Positions 1-9,859 of a stretch of 41,517 nt of DNA are shown here, piece by piece. The translations under genes were made by a program, and so were the position numbers. The stretch comes from Streptoalloteichus tenebrarius (GTDB taxonomy: Bacteria; Actinomycetota; Actinomycetes; Mycobacteriales; Pseudonocardiaceae): NCBI RefSeq assembly GCF_024171885.1, contig NZ_JAMTCP010000054.1, positions 1-41,517 on the forward strand, read 5' to 3'. Each line of letters starts with the position of its first letter. The first letter of the stretch is position 1. The notes beneath the pieces were generated by a model. The model saw only the letters and a program-made list of their open reading frames with translations. It searched no databases and had not been told where the DNA came from.

Positions 1-34
1 TGCTCATTCTTTGCGACCTGTCATGCGCTTTGGT

Positions 35-658
35 TCAGCCTGCGGGTGGCAGGTTGTCCAGTACCATCTTCCCGACTTTCTCCGCGAATCCACAGGGGTC
101 CTCATACTCTGGATTGGTGCGGGAATTGCGGTCGAAGTTGATGTAGAGGACCTGGTCGTCGGCGACGCCGAGGTCGACGCGGCATGACTTGATCTTGTCA
201 TTCAGTCCTGTTCGAACCGCCGGGTAGCCGGCGACGGTTGATGGTGTGAAGTCCGGGAAGCGTTCCTTGCGGAGGTATGTCTCCTCTAGTCCGCGACGCT
301 TGGTGTCAAGGGCGAGGTAGATTCGCAGGTTGCCGTTCGACCAGTCACACTCTGGTTCGCCGAAGATGGAAGTTCCCTTCTTTCCGGGTTGAGTGAAGGT
401 GAGTTGTGTTTGTTGTTGTGGGGTGAGTAGCTGGCATGCGTCTTGTCCTCGGAGGTTCTTGGGGTTGGCAACCCGAGGTGCCAAGGATGGGCCAGCGTTG
501 GCAGATGAGGAGCGGTTGGTGGGGCCACTTGTGGTGGTGGGTGAGTTGGTTGCGTGGTCGGCGGCGGTGGGCGTTCCAGGGGTGCTGGTGGCGCAGCCCG
601 CCATCGCAAACCCGGTCGCCGTGAGCGCAACAACCACTCGGAGGTGCCGCATTCGCAT
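35..658 (-). CDS. DUF3558-type lipoprotein
   Basis: Predicted secreted lipoprotein of 207 aa. The N-terminus has a basic stretch, a hydrophobic helix and a lipobox (FAMAGC) with the lipidated Cys near residue 22. A Thr/Ser/Pro-rich linker follows, then a DUF3558-like domain with the usual opening DACQLLTP and a later EPECDW; three further Cys could pair outside the cell. I chose the ATG at 658 because AAGGGG lies 10 nt upstream and it begins 8 nt after the stop of the preceding gene; in-frame starts further upstream (691, 760) would overlap that gene. It is last in a leftward set after the PE-like and EspG-like genes. DUF3558 lipoproteins often sit beside ESX satellites in actinomycetes; their biochemical role is unknown. 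Confidence 0.85.
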   Translation of the reverse strand: MRMRHLRVVVALTATGFAMAGCATSTPGTPTAADHATNSPTTTSGPTNRSSSANAGPSLAPRVANPKNLRGQDACQLLTPQQQTQLTFTQPGKKGTSIFGEPECDWSNGNLRIYLALDTKRRGLEETYLRKERFPDFTPSTVAGYPAVRTGLNDKIKSCRVDLGVADDQVLYINFDRNSRTNPEYEDPCGFAEKVGKMVLDNLPPAG

Positions 659-665
659 CCGTTTG

Positions 666-1061
666 TTACCCCTTAAAAGTGTGGTTTTCATCGGCATGTC
701 GGTAGGTGCCCATGGCTTTGTCGATCTGGTCGATGACGCTCTCGTAGACCGCGATGGCACTGTCGATTGAGCGCAGGGCGGAGCCTGAAGAGCCGACGGC
801 TTTGTCGCGGAGTGCGTTGGCGAGTTTCTCGCTGGATCGGTCTCCTGCGGGCGGCTCGACCCTGTCCATGTTCGCTACCTTGATTCGTGCCTGCTTCAGC
901 TCTTCGATGGCTTCTTGGAACTTGGCTTTGAGGGCTGGGGCCTGGTCGCGGTTGACGCGGAAGGAGCCGCCTGTGGCGCTCGCCGGGGCTCCGGCGCCGG
1001 CGAGGCCGCCAACCAGGGCGGCGCCGGTGCTGGGCGCGGTGATGTTGAGCCAGTCGCTCAT
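666..1061 (-). CDS. Small PE-like / ESX-substrate-like protein
   Basis: A 131-aa protein with a Gly/Ala-rich N-terminus followed by a mostly helical region without cysteines. The stretch around residues 35-60 (RDQAPALKAKFQEAIEELK) resembles the helix-turn-helix hairpin of PE/WXG100-like ESX substrates, but there is no clear WXG or YxxxD/E signal, so the assignment rests on shape and context. It lies between an EspG-like chaperone gene and a DUF3558 lipoprotein gene on the same strand, which is a usual arrangement for ESX-associated proteins in Pseudonocardiales. It could instead be an unrelated helical protein. No ESX core gene (EccC, EccB, MycP) is in this window. Confidence 0.6.
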   Translation of the reverse strand: MSDWLNITAPSTGAALVGGLAGAGAPASATGGSFRVNRDQAPALKAKFQEAIEELKQARIKVANMDRVEPPAGDRSSEKLANALRDKAVGSSGSALRSIDSAIAVYESVIDQIDKAMGTYRHADENHTFKG

Positions 1062-1146
1062 GGTGTGACTGTCTTCCCCCCTCGACGTTGTCGTGAGATC
1101 GAGTTTGCCGGACCGGTTCTGAGCTGGTGTGGGTTTCGCGGCAGGG

Positions 1147-1902
1147 TCAGCGACGTTCCATCGCCTGGAGTAGTTCCTGGAGCAGGCCAGTGATCCGCCG
1201 ATTGTCGGCGGGGAGGACGGTCAGGTAGCCGTCGCGTTGGAAATAGGCGTATCTGCCCTGACGGGTGTCGAGAACGTTCAGCACCCATGGGGCACGAGTG
1301 GTCTGGCCCCACTGGTCTCGGGTGGCTGCCGAGAACAGGCCCAGTCGCAGGCGGTCCGCGTCGAGCATCGTCCGGAGGGTGCGGGCGTCCTGAGGGTGGA
1401 CGCCGCCGTCGGCGAGTGCGGACTCGAAGGCGTAGCCCTGCGCCTGTCCGGCCTGGCTCAGTGCGTCGGCCGGGATGTTGAGGGAGCGGCCTGGCCCGGC
1501 TTGGGCGTGGCCGAGCAGCGACACGAGTGCGGTCGCGATGGCGGTGGAACGCACGCCGTCGAGCCAGACCCTGTCGTCGGCCCAGACCCCGAGCGTGCCC
1601 CAGTCGCCACGGACCGCCGCCACGGCACGGAGTTCCGCGTTCGGCCCCGGTGACCAACGCAGGTCGAGGGTGAGGGCGGGCCGGGCGAGGAGCGCCAGGT
1701 TCCCGGCGATCTCCGGCTGGACGTCGTCGTCGGGTGTGGCGATCTGCCGGTGTCGCAACGACTGCCACGCCTGCCGGTAGATCTCGCGGGCTTCGTCGTT
1801 GGTCGCGCCCTGCTCGGGCACACGAAGCGCCGGTGGTTTGCGGCCGAGGTCCAGACGACGCCAGAGCGCGTTGAACTCGGCCGGAGTCAACTCCGTCCAC
1901 AT
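1147..1902 (-). CDS. EspG-like ESX secretion-associated chaperone
   Basis: A 251-aa protein matching the EspG family, cytosolic chaperones that bind PE/PPE-type substrates of type VII secretion. Family-like features are the N-terminal start of the fold (LTPAEFNALWRRLDLG), the central strand block with alternating charged and hydrophobic residues (LDLRWSPGPNAELRAVAA, near residues 78-95) followed by GVWADDRVWLDGV, and the late Tyr-rich strands (RQGRYAYFQRDGYLTVLP). Length is close to the family norm of about 250-280. It starts the leftward group that continues with the PE-like protein and the lipoprotein, so its client is probably the 131-aa neighbour. The ATG at 1902 fits the family start. 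Confidence 0.85.
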   Translation of the reverse strand: MWTELTPAEFNALWRRLDLGRKPPALRVPEQGATNDEAREIYRQAWQSLRHRQIATPDDDVQPEIAGNLALLARPALTLDLRWSPGPNAELRAVAAVRGDWGTLGVWADDRVWLDGVRSTAIATALVSLLGHAQAGPGRSLNIPADALSQAGQAQGYAFESALADGGVHPQDARTLRTMLDADRLRLGLFSAATRDQWGQTTRAPWVLNVLDTRQGRYAYFQRDGYLTVLPADNRRITGLLQELLQAMERR

Positions 1903-1977
1903 ACCGTCCCCCTTGTTGAACCAGGAGTGACGATATGTGATCGGGCCGTGGTCAGGTGGGGGGAATGATCAACGCGG

Positions 1978-2352
1978 TCAGACCTGAGCGCCCGGGAGGT
2001 CGAGTCGGCCGCTCCTGGTGCTCCTCACGAAGGACGCCCAAGCGGCGGTGTCGAACACGAGGGCAGGACCGGTGGGGTTCTTGGAGTCTCGCACCCCGAC
2101 CGGCCCCGCGAGGCTCGCGATTTCCACACACTCTCCCCCGTTGGGGCCGCTGTGGCTACTTTTCCGCCATATGGCACTCAGGTTGGCCACCTCCAAGCAC
2201 TGACCGCCACCCGAACCACTCCGGCTGCTCTTCCGCCAGACTGGAACCAGGCTCGCGACCTCGACACACGCTCCCCCGTTGGGGCCACTGTGGCTGCTCT
2301 TCCGCCACATCGCACCGAGTTGGGTTGCTGTGGAGAGACCGTCCGTCTGCAT
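1978..2352 (-). CDS. DUF397 protein with three tandem N-terminal repeats
   Basis: A 124-aa DUF397 protein. The conserved core WRKSSHSG..GG.CVE.A.L occurs three times, with its Trp at residues 16, 39 and 62, an exact 23-residue period (69 bp). Only the third copy runs into the rest of the domain (LAGPVGVRDSKN, then W-x-x-F-V). Ordinary DUF397 proteins are about 60-70 aa with one copy. DUF397 proteins accompany XRE/DUF5753 regulators such as the one at 2716-3591, and some pairs act as toxin-antitoxin-like or developmental switches (BldB/WhiJ-type relatives in Streptomyces). A run of nearly 50 bp is identical to the neighbouring DUF397 gene, which indicates recent duplication or gene conversion. 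Confidence 0.88.
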   Translation of the reverse strand: MQTDGLSTATQLGAMWRKSSHSGPNGGACVEVASLVPVWRKSSRSGSGGGQCLEVANLSAIWRKSSHSGPNGGECVEIASLAGPVGVRDSKNPTGPALVFDTAAWASFVRSTRSGRLDLPGAQV

Positions 2353-2413
2353 CGCAACTTCCTCCCAACCTCGCGGGCCGGTGGGTCAACGTCTTTGCTG
2401 CTGCCGATGGCTC

Positions 2414-2719
2414 TCAGGCTTCGGCGGAGGTGATGTCGAGGTGCCCAGACTTGGTGCTGTACAGGAACGCCGCCCATTCATGGGCGGCGAACACCAGTGC
2501 TGGTCCGGTGGGGTTCTTGGAGTCTCGCACCCCGACCGGCCCCGCGAGGCTCACGACCTCGACACAGTCCCCACCGTTAGGGCCACTCCGGCTGCTCTTC
2601 CGCCAGGCTGGTGCGAGGTTTGCGACCTCGACGCATTGCCCACCACCCTGGCCACTGTGACTGCTTCTCCGCCAGCGCACAGTGTGCGAGGGCATCGTGG
2701 GGGCGTCGTCCATGCTCAC
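2414..2719 (-). CDS. DUF397 protein with two tandem N-terminal repeats
   Basis: A 101-aa DUF397 protein with the W-R-[KR]-S-S-[HR]-S-G motif twice, Trp at residues 16 and 39, again 23 residues apart. The C-terminal half (LAGPVGVRDSKN ... WAAFLYSTKSG) closes the domain. The GTG start overlaps the stop of the upstream XRE regulator in a GTGA junction, so the two are translationally coupled and very probably function as a pair. The 61-bp gap to the next DUF397 gene suggests co-transcription of all three. Confidence 0.9.
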   Translation of the reverse strand: MSMDDAPTMPSHTVRWRRSSHSGQGGGQCVEVANLAPAWRKSSRSGPNGGDCVEVVSLAGPVGVRDSKNPTGPALVFAAHEWAAFLYSTKSGHLDITSAEA

Positions 2720-3591
2720 CCAAGCTCCTTCAGGATCGCTCTGATCAGGTTGATCGAGGCTGTCGTCGAGAGCGCTCGCCGGCTCAGCTCGGCGAAGTCT
2801 GCGCGGAATTCACTGAGTTGCTCGGGCTTCTCCAGGTAGAGTCCACCGCTCTGGTTTTCCACATACACAACGCCAGGGTCGTCTGCCTGTGGGAAGCCAA
2901 GCCATGTGAAGGATCCAAGCTGTCCTCGGTGCTCACCTCGCTCGAAGGGCATCACCTGAAGGGTGATCGTAGGGTGACCATCCAGGGTGGCCAAGTGCCG
3001 TAGCTGTTCCCGCATGACGTCCAGGCTGCCGACCCGACGGCGCAACACCGACTCGTCCAAGATCGCGTGCAGTCGGAGTGGTGCTTCTGGGCGGCGCATC
3101 GCTTCCTGCCGGCGGAGGCGAGTAGCTACCTGCTCCTTGATGGTGTCGTCATCAACGGTTGCACCATCTCTGATCACTGCTTCCGCGTAGCCGGGAGCCT
3201 GTAGAAGACCCTGCACGTGTCCCAGATCCCAGGAGTGGATCTCGCTGGCTCCCCACTCCAGGCCGACGTAGAGCGAGAACCAGGACGGGATCGCCTGGTT
3301 GCCGTCCCACCAGCCCTTCTCGCGGGACGCCTCCCAGATGCGCAGGTACCACTCGACCTGGTCCGGTGGGACGCCGAGGAACGGCAGCGCGATCTCCAGA
3401 TCCACCGCGTTGAACGGGTTCCGCATGCTCTCCAGGTGCGTGATCTTGGTGGAGGCGCACCGGAGCCGCTTCGCGACGTCGGCCTGCGTCATGCCGGCGG
3501 CCTCGCGCAGACGCCGGAACTCCTGGGCGAGCCAACGACGTCCGACGGTCGGGCTGAGCAGCGGGGGAGCTTCCGGGGGTGACTCGGCCAC
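2716..3591 (-). CDS. XRE family regulator with DUF5753 domain
   Basis: A 291-aa cytosolic DNA-binding regulator. An N-terminal helix-turn-helix (about residues 20-75: LAQEFRRLREAAGMTQADVA, then KITHLESMRNPFNAVDLE) is followed by the DUF5753 ligand/partner-binding domain (about 100-285, with GLLQAPGYAEAVI, a family hallmark). This matches the WhiJ/BldB-associated class of actinomycete regulators in sequence layout and in gene order, with DUF397 partners directly downstream. The GTG start at 3591 gives the expected N-terminus. The divergent spacer to 3736 contains a small palindrome, GTAAG-G-CTTAC at 3683-3693, a possible autoregulatory operator. Confidence 0.93.
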   Translation of the reverse strand: MAESPPEAPPLLSPTVGRRWLAQEFRRLREAAGMTQADVAKRLRCASTKITHLESMRNPFNAVDLEIALPFLGVPPDQVEWYLRIWEASREKGWWDGNQAIPSWFSLYVGLEWGASEIHSWDLGHVQGLLQAPGYAEAVIRDGATVDDDTIKEQVATRLRRQEAMRRPEAPLRLHAILDESVLRRRVGSLDVMREQLRHLATLDGHPTITLQVMPFERGEHRGQLGSFTWLGFPQADDPGVVYVENQSGGLYLEKPEQLSEFRADFAELSRRALSTTASINLIRAILKELG

Positions 3592-3682
3592 GGCGGTCCT
3601 TCCAGCGTTGGTCGGGGCGGGACCGAGTGTGCCCGTTCGTTCACGTCCGGTGGCAAGTCACCCTATCGGGGAGCTTCACGCC

Positions 3683-3693
3683 GTAAGGCTTAC
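3683..3693. promoter_or_regulatory. Small palindrome in XRE divergent spacer
   Basis: GTAAG and CTTAC flank a single G midway between the XRE gene (3591, leftward) and the hypothetical gene at 3736 (rightward). The position suits an operator for the XRE protein, but nothing beyond symmetry and location supports it. Confidence 0.3.
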
Positions 3694-3735
3694 TCCCTAC
3701 TCTTCATGTGACCGTGATCACCAGAGCGGGGAGGC

Positions 3736-4026
3736 GTGATGACGTACAAGCTCGTGCTGCTGGAGGAACACAACCCGGGCCGGTTCGGGTGTTGGCACCA
3801 GACCGTCGCCGAGAAGGAGGTCGACGCGGCCGACGTGCCCAGCGAGGGGGCGGACCGCTGGATGCACGCGTGGGGCGTCGAGGTGTTGGACAAACAGGAA
3901 CGCCGCTACGGCCTCTACTGCGTCGTGCTCGTGGATCGCGACATGGACAACGTCGACCCCTACTACTGCGACGACCGCGAGGACATCTACTGGTCCGGCT
4001 GGTGCGAGCTGGTGCCGGCCGGCTGA
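3736..4026 (+). CDS. Hypothetical acidic small protein
   Basis: A 96-aa (or 95-aa) protein not recognised as a named family. It is acidic and rich in aromatic residues, with four Cys: C19 (FGCWHQ), C62 (LYCVV), C78 (YYCDD) and C90 (WCELV). GTG at 3736 and ATG at 3739 are both possible; a GGGGAGG Shine-Dalgarno ends at 3734, close to either. No signal peptide or membrane segment. It stands alone, divergent from the XRE regulator and convergent with hspR, so context gives no function. Codon use is typical of the genome, which supports a real gene. Confidence 0.7.
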   Translation: MMTYKLVLLEEHNPGRFGCWHQTVAEKEVDAADVPSEGADRWMHAWGVEVLDKQERRYGLYCVVLVDRDMDNVDPYYCDDREDIYWSGWCELVPAG

Positions 4027-4069
4027 TCAGGAAGCCGGCCGGCCGGTCGCGTCGGACACCTGACCAGGG

Positions 4070-4546
4070 TCAGCGGGGGTTCGGCCGCCAGATCATCAGG
4101 GCGGTCTGCTGCTGCCGGGGGCGCAGCGGGACCAGCTCCCGCCGGTAGGAGGCGTGCACGGCCGCGGCGGCCTGCTCGGCGGCGGCGTGCGCCGCGGCCA
4201 GCTCCTCCTCCGCCTCGGCCAGCCGCGCGGTCAGCTCCGCGACCCGCGCCCGCAGCGCCTCGGTCTCCTGCGCCAGCTCGATGATCCGCTTCACGCCCGC
4301 GAGGTTCACGCCCTCCTCCTGGGAGAGCCGCTGCACCTCGCGCAGCAACGCGATGTCCCTGGCGGAGTACCGGCGACCCCCGCCGGGGGTCCGGCCGGGG
4401 GACACCAGGCCGAGCCGGTCGTAGCTGCGCAGGGTCTGCGCGTGCAGCCCAGCCAACTGGGCGGCCACCGAGATCACGAAGACCGGCGTGTCCTCGTCGG
4501 CGCCCGGGGGGAACGGAATGCCCGGCCCGTCGTGTCGGCTGGTCAT
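4070..4546 (-). CDS. hspR: HspR, heat-shock repressor (MerR family)
   Basis: A 158-aa MerR-type repressor of the dnaK operon. The winged helix covers about residues 22-90 (VFVISVAAQLAGLHAQTLRS, GGGRRYSARDIALLREVQRL), followed by a long Ala/Glu-rich coiled-coil and a basic tail (LVPLRPRQQQTALMIWRP). In Streptomyces and Mycobacterium, HspR binds HAIR inverted repeats and needs DnaK as co-repressor; two such repeats lie upstream of dnaK here (8379-8399 and 8434-8454), so autoregulation of the whole operon is expected. It starts 5 nt after the dnaJ stop and is the last gene of the operon. Confidence 0.96.
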   Translation of the reverse strand: MTSRHDGPGIPFPPGADEDTPVFVISVAAQLAGLHAQTLRSYDRLGLVSPGRTPGGGRRYSARDIALLREVQRLSQEEGVNLAGVKRIIELAQETEALRARVAELTARLAEAEEELAAAHAAAEQAAAAVHASYRRELVPLRPRQQQTALMIWRPNPR

Positions 4547-4550
4547 GGCC

Positions 4551-5720
4551 TCACCCCTTGCCGTGCTCCAGCAGCGCAGCGAGGCCGGCCCGCGGGTCGT
4601 GGTCCTTCGTCGCCGCCGCGTAGGCCTCCAGCGCCTCCTTGGCCTTCTCGTCGAGATCCCTCGGCACGTCGACGCGCAACGTCACCAGGAGGTCGCCGCT
4701 GCCGCCGCCGCGTCGGGGGACGCCTCGTCCGCGCACCCGCAGGACCCGGCCGCTGGCCGTGCCCGCGGGCACCCGCACCGACACCTTCCCGTCCAGCGTG
4801 GGCACCGTCAACGTGGTTCCCATGACCAGCTCGGGGAAGGTCACCGGCACGGTGATGGTCAGGTCGTGCCCGGACCGGCCGAACACGTGGTGCGGGTCGA
4901 CGTGGACCCGCACGTACAGGTCGCCCGCCGGGGCCCCGTTGCGCCCCGGCTCGCCCTGCCCGGCCAGGCGGATGCGTTGCCCGTCGTCGACACCGGCCGG
5001 GATGCGGACCGTCAGGGTGCGCGTCCGCGTGCTCACGCCCTCGCCCGCGCACTCCAGGCACGGGTCGTCGATGATCTGCCCGGTCCCCCGGCAGTCCCGG
5101 CAGGGCTCGCTGAACGCGAACGCCCCCTGGTTCCTGGTGACCAGGCCGCTGCCGCCGCACCCGGGGCACGCCCTCGGCGCGGTGCCGGGCCGCGCGCCCG
5201 TCCCGCCGCAGGTGCCGCAGGAGGCCGGGCTGGTCAGCCGCAACGGCACGGTGGCCCCCCTGACGGCGTCGAGGAAGTCGATGTGGACCTCGGTCTCCAC
5301 GTCCGCGCCCCGCTTGGGGCGGTTCGCGGCGCCCGCGCCGCCCCGCCGGCCGAACAGGCCGCCGAGGAGGTCCCCGATCCCGCCGGACCCGCCGGAGGCC
5401 CCGCCGAGCAGGTCGCCGAAGTCGAACCCGCCGCCGGTACCGAAGCCGCCGAACCCGCCGCCGCCCGGCCGGAAGGCCCCGCCGGCGAACAGCCGTCGGG
5501 CCTCGTCGTACTGCTTGCGCTTCTCCGCGTCGGACAGCACGCCGTAGGCCTCGGACACGGCCTTGAACCGGGCCTCGGCCTTCGCGTCACCCGGGTTGGC
5601 GTCCGGGTGCAGCTCGCGCGCGAGCTTCCGGTACGCCTTCTTGATCTCGTCGGTCGAGGCGTCGGGAGGGACGCCCAACTCCGCGTAGAAGTCCTTCTCG
5701 ATCCAGTCCCTCGCGCTCAT
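4551..5720 (-). CDS. dnaJ: DnaJ, Hsp40 co-chaperone
   Basis: A 389-aa type I Hsp40 that delivers clients to DnaK and stimulates its ATPase. The J domain spans about residues 8-73 with HPD at 38-40. A Gly/Phe-rich linker follows, then four CxxCxGxG-type zinc-binding repeats (CGTCGGTG, CPGCGGSG, CRDCRGTG, CLECAGEG), two C-terminal beta domains and a dimerisation tail. All key residues are present and the length is normal. It lies 27 nt after grpE and 5 nt before hspR in the heat-shock operon. Confidence 0.98.
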   Translation of the reverse strand: MSARDWIEKDFYAELGVPPDASTDEIKKAYRKLARELHPDANPGDAKAEARFKAVSEAYGVLSDAEKRKQYDEARRLFAGGAFRPGGGGFGGFGTGGGFDFGDLLGGASGGSGGIGDLLGGLFGRRGGAGAANRPKRGADVETEVHIDFLDAVRGATVPLRLTSPASCGTCGGTGARPGTAPRACPGCGGSGLVTRNQGAFAFSEPCRDCRGTGQIIDDPCLECAGEGVSTRTRTLTVRIPAGVDDGQRIRLAGQGEPGRNGAPAGDLYVRVHVDPHHVFGRSGHDLTITVPVTFPELVMGTTLTVPTLDGKVSVRVPAGTASGRVLRVRGRGVPRRGGGSGDLLVTLRVDVPRDLDEKAKEALEAYAAATKDHDPRAGLAALLEHGKG

Positions 5721-5747
5721 CGGACGTCCCTCCCTCCGCTCGTTCTC

Positions 5748-6466
5748 TCAGTTCTCGCCGTTCGCCCCGTCCGGCCGCTCCGGGATACCCGGCGCGACCG
5801 GAGCCTCCGGCGTGAACGGCTCCGGCTCATGATCGGTCACCGCGACCAGCGCCGGACGCAGCACGCGCTCGCCGAAGCGGTAGCCCCGGCGGAGCACCAT
5901 CGTCACCGTCGGCCCGCTGACCTCCGGCGAGGTGCTGTGCTGCACCGCCTCGTGCACCGACGGGTCGAACTCGTCGCCCTCGGCGCCGAACGGCTCCAGC
6001 CCGGCCTTGTGCAGGGTGCTCACGATCTTGTCGGCGACCGCCTTGAACGCGCCGGTCAGGTCGCCGTGCTGCTCAGCCCGCTCGAAGTCGTCCAGCACGG
6101 ACAGCAGCTCGGTCACCACCTGCGCCTTGGCGGTCGTGACGACCAGCTCCCGGTCCCGCTCGACCCGCTTGCGGTAGTTGGCGTACTCGGCCGTCACCCG
6201 CTGGAGGTCGGCCGTGCGCTCGTCGAGCTGCCGCCGCAGGTCCGCGACGGCCGCGTCGGCCACCTCCGCTCCGGCGGAGGCACCCGCGGGGGCCTCGGCC
6301 GGGGCCTGCTCCCCGGCCTCCGGACGCTGGTCGCCCGGTGCGCCCCCGGGCGCCGGCTGCTCGCCGGCGTCCGGGGCGCGCACGGCACCGGTCTCCGGGT
6401 CGATGCGCCTGCGGTCCCTGACCACCACGCGCGGCTCGCCCTCGTGTCCCTCGTGCTGTGGCTGCG

Positions 6467-6470
<4 letters not shown>
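5748..6470 (-). CDS. grpE: GrpE, nucleotide exchange factor
   Basis: A 240-aa nucleotide exchange factor for DnaK. A long Ala/Glu/Pro-rich N-terminal extension (about 75 residues) precedes the coiled-coil ([20 protein letters not shown]) and the C-terminal beta-wing domain ([20 protein letters not shown] ... [20 protein letters not shown]). The GTG start overlaps the dnaK stop by 4 bp (GTGA), coupling translation. The long low-complexity N-terminus is common in actinomycete GrpE. Confidence 0.97.
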
Positions 6471-8323
<1,853 letters not shown>

Positions 8324-8378
8324 GGATCTTCCTCCAACTGCTCGGTTGGTGCACGTGAGCTGTGGCCCTCGTGCTGAC

Positions 8379-8399
8379 CTTGAGTGGCTTCAGCTCAAG
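8379..8399 (-). promoter_or_regulatory. HAIR operator 1 (HspR site)
   Basis: CTTGAGT-N7-GCTCAAG, one mismatch from the HspR-associated inverted repeat CTTGAGT-N7-ACTCAAG known from Streptomyces. It lies about 55 bp upstream of the dnaK start. Confidence 0.88.
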
Positions 8400-8433
8400 T
8401 CTGGGCGCGTCCGGCTCCCGTCGTCAAACCCGA

Positions 8434-8454
8434 CTTGAGTCTTCCGCGCTCAAC
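8434..8454 (-). promoter_or_regulatory. HAIR operator 2 (HspR site)
   Basis: CTTGAGT-N7-GCTCAAC, a weaker copy of the HAIR repeat, 55 bp centre to centre from the first. The remaining bases up to 8650, where the protease gene begins, show no gene that I can support. Confidence 0.75.
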
Positions 8455-8650
8455 CTTTCGCACTGCCCAACGAGCGAGTCGCGCCCCGTGTTCCCGGCAG
8501 CTCCGCCGAGTTCGGCACGAGTTCGTCGACGCCGAGGCGGAGCCCTGCTCAGAGCGGCCGGCGAGCGGGACGGCGGAGTCGCTGGACCAGGTGAGGACCA
8601 CCGCTCGCTAGCGTGGCGGCACCCCGACCCTGGGAAGCCCTCGCGAGGAC

Positions 8651-9523
8651 GTGGTGCGCTGGTCCTGGCTTGTCCCCGTGGTGTGTCTCCTCGCCGCCAC
8701 GGTCTCGCCCCCGCCGGCCGACTCGGCGCTCCCCCCGGGCATGGTCGAGGCGGTGCGTCGCGACCTGGGCCTCTCCCTCGGGGAGTACCTGGCGCAGGCG
8801 GAGGTCGGGGCACGTCGCAGGCCTGGCGCCGACGTCGGGGCGGGTGAGCCGACCGTGCCCTCGTTCGTGCCCCCGTTCCTGCGGGCCGGGGAGCCGATCG
8901 CGACGGCCCGTGACGACCAGCTTGGGCGGTGCACCGCCGGCTTCGTGCTGGTAGCGGGGGACGGGACCACCCGCCTGCTCACCAGCGGGCATTGCGGGCG
9001 ACCTGGGGAACGGGTGTTCTCCGGGGGGCTCGCGGTCGCCGAGTTCGAGCGGGTCGTCACGGACGACCTCGACCGGGGCGGTCAGGGCGACGACTACGCG
9101 GTCGTGCGACCCCTCCTCGACCTCCCCGGGTTCCGTGCGGGCGTCGTGGACCACAGGGGAGGCGTCGTCCGGGTGGACGGCGTCGCCGAGCCGGTCGTGG
9201 GCGCTCCCGTGTGCAAGTCGGGCCGGACGACGGGGTGGACCTGCGGACGCGTCACCGCCGTCAGGACCAGGGTCCGCAGCCAGGCGCCCGGCGCGGCCGG
9301 CCGCGTCCTCGGGGTGTTCGCCCACGACGCGTGCACCGAGCCAGGGGACAGCGGCGGGCCGGTCCTGAGCGGGACCAGGGCGGTCGGGATCACCCACGGC
9401 GGGCTCACCGGCCCCGACGGCCGCTGCCCGTCACGCACCGGGGGCGCCGACCTCGCGGTCGCCGAGCCGCTGGCCACCGACGTCCTGCCCGACCTCGCCG
9501 GCCTCCGGCTCAGGACGGGGTGA
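8651..9523 (+). CDS. Secreted trypsin-like serine protease (streptogrisin-like)
   Basis: A 290-aa chymotrypsin-fold protease. An N-terminal signal peptide (about residues 1-26) is followed by a short pro-region resembling streptogrisin propeptides (MVEAVRRDLGLSLGEYLAQA). The catalytic triad is visible: His114 in TSGHC, Asp148 in GDDYAVVRP and Ser234 in GDSGGPV. Cys pairs around the His (C94/C115) and in the substrate-pocket region (C189/C198, C228) fit the disulfides of bacterial S1 enzymes. GTG at 8651 or the adjacent GTG at 8654 could start it. It appears monocistronic; the substrate is unknown, and a lone extracellular protease in a soil actinomycete is usually degradative. Confidence 0.92.
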   Translation: MVRWSWLVPVVCLLAATVSPPPADSALPPGMVEAVRRDLGLSLGEYLAQAEVGARRRPGADVGAGEPTVPSFVPPFLRAGEPIATARDDQLGRCTAGFVLVAGDGTTRLLTSGHCGRPGERVFSGGLAVAEFERVVTDDLDRGGQGDDYAVVRPLLDLPGFRAGVVDHRGGVVRVDGVAEPVVGAPVCKSGRTTGWTCGRVTAVRTRVRSQAPGAAGRVLGVFAHDACTEPGDSGGPVLSGTRAVGITHGGLTGPDGRCPSRTGGADLAVAEPLATDVLPDLAGLRLRTG

Positions 9524-9570
9524 GCGGCGGCGATTGGGCGCGGCCGGGGGCGGACGGGGACGATGCTCGC

Positions 9571-9798
9571 GTGCACATCCGGAACGTGGAGATCTCCGAC
9601 GACAGCATCCGGCTCGGGCAGTTCCTCAAGCTCTCCGGGCTCGCCGAGGACGGCGGCCACGCCAGGGCCCTGCTGGAGGCCGGGGAGGTGACCGTCAACG
9701 GGCGAGGGGAGACCCGCAGGGGCCGGCAGCTCCAGAACGGCGACGTGGTGGCGGTCGGCGGCGAGAAGGCCCGCCTCGTCACGCCCGTCACGGGCTAG
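9571..9798 (+). CDS. S4-domain RNA-binding protein (YbcJ/RlbA type)
   Basis: A 75-aa protein consisting of one S4 RNA-binding domain: IRLGQFLKLSGLAEDGGHAR, then LLEAGEVTVNGRGETRRGRQ and NGDVVAVGG. Stand-alone S4 proteins of this size (YbcJ/YaaA-like) bind structured RNA, often ribosomal. The start is the GTG at 9571 with GGGGA 10 nt upstream. It follows the protease gene by 47 bp, but no functional link is evident. Confidence 0.88.
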   Translation: MHIRNVEISDDSIRLGQFLKLSGLAEDGGHARALLEAGEVTVNGRGETRRGRQLQNGDVVAVGGEKARLVTPVTG

Positions 9799-9859
9799 GC
9801 CGTGTGCCTGGTCATTGATCTTGGGTGCGTCGTGGTGAGCTGACCGAACAGCATGAGCA

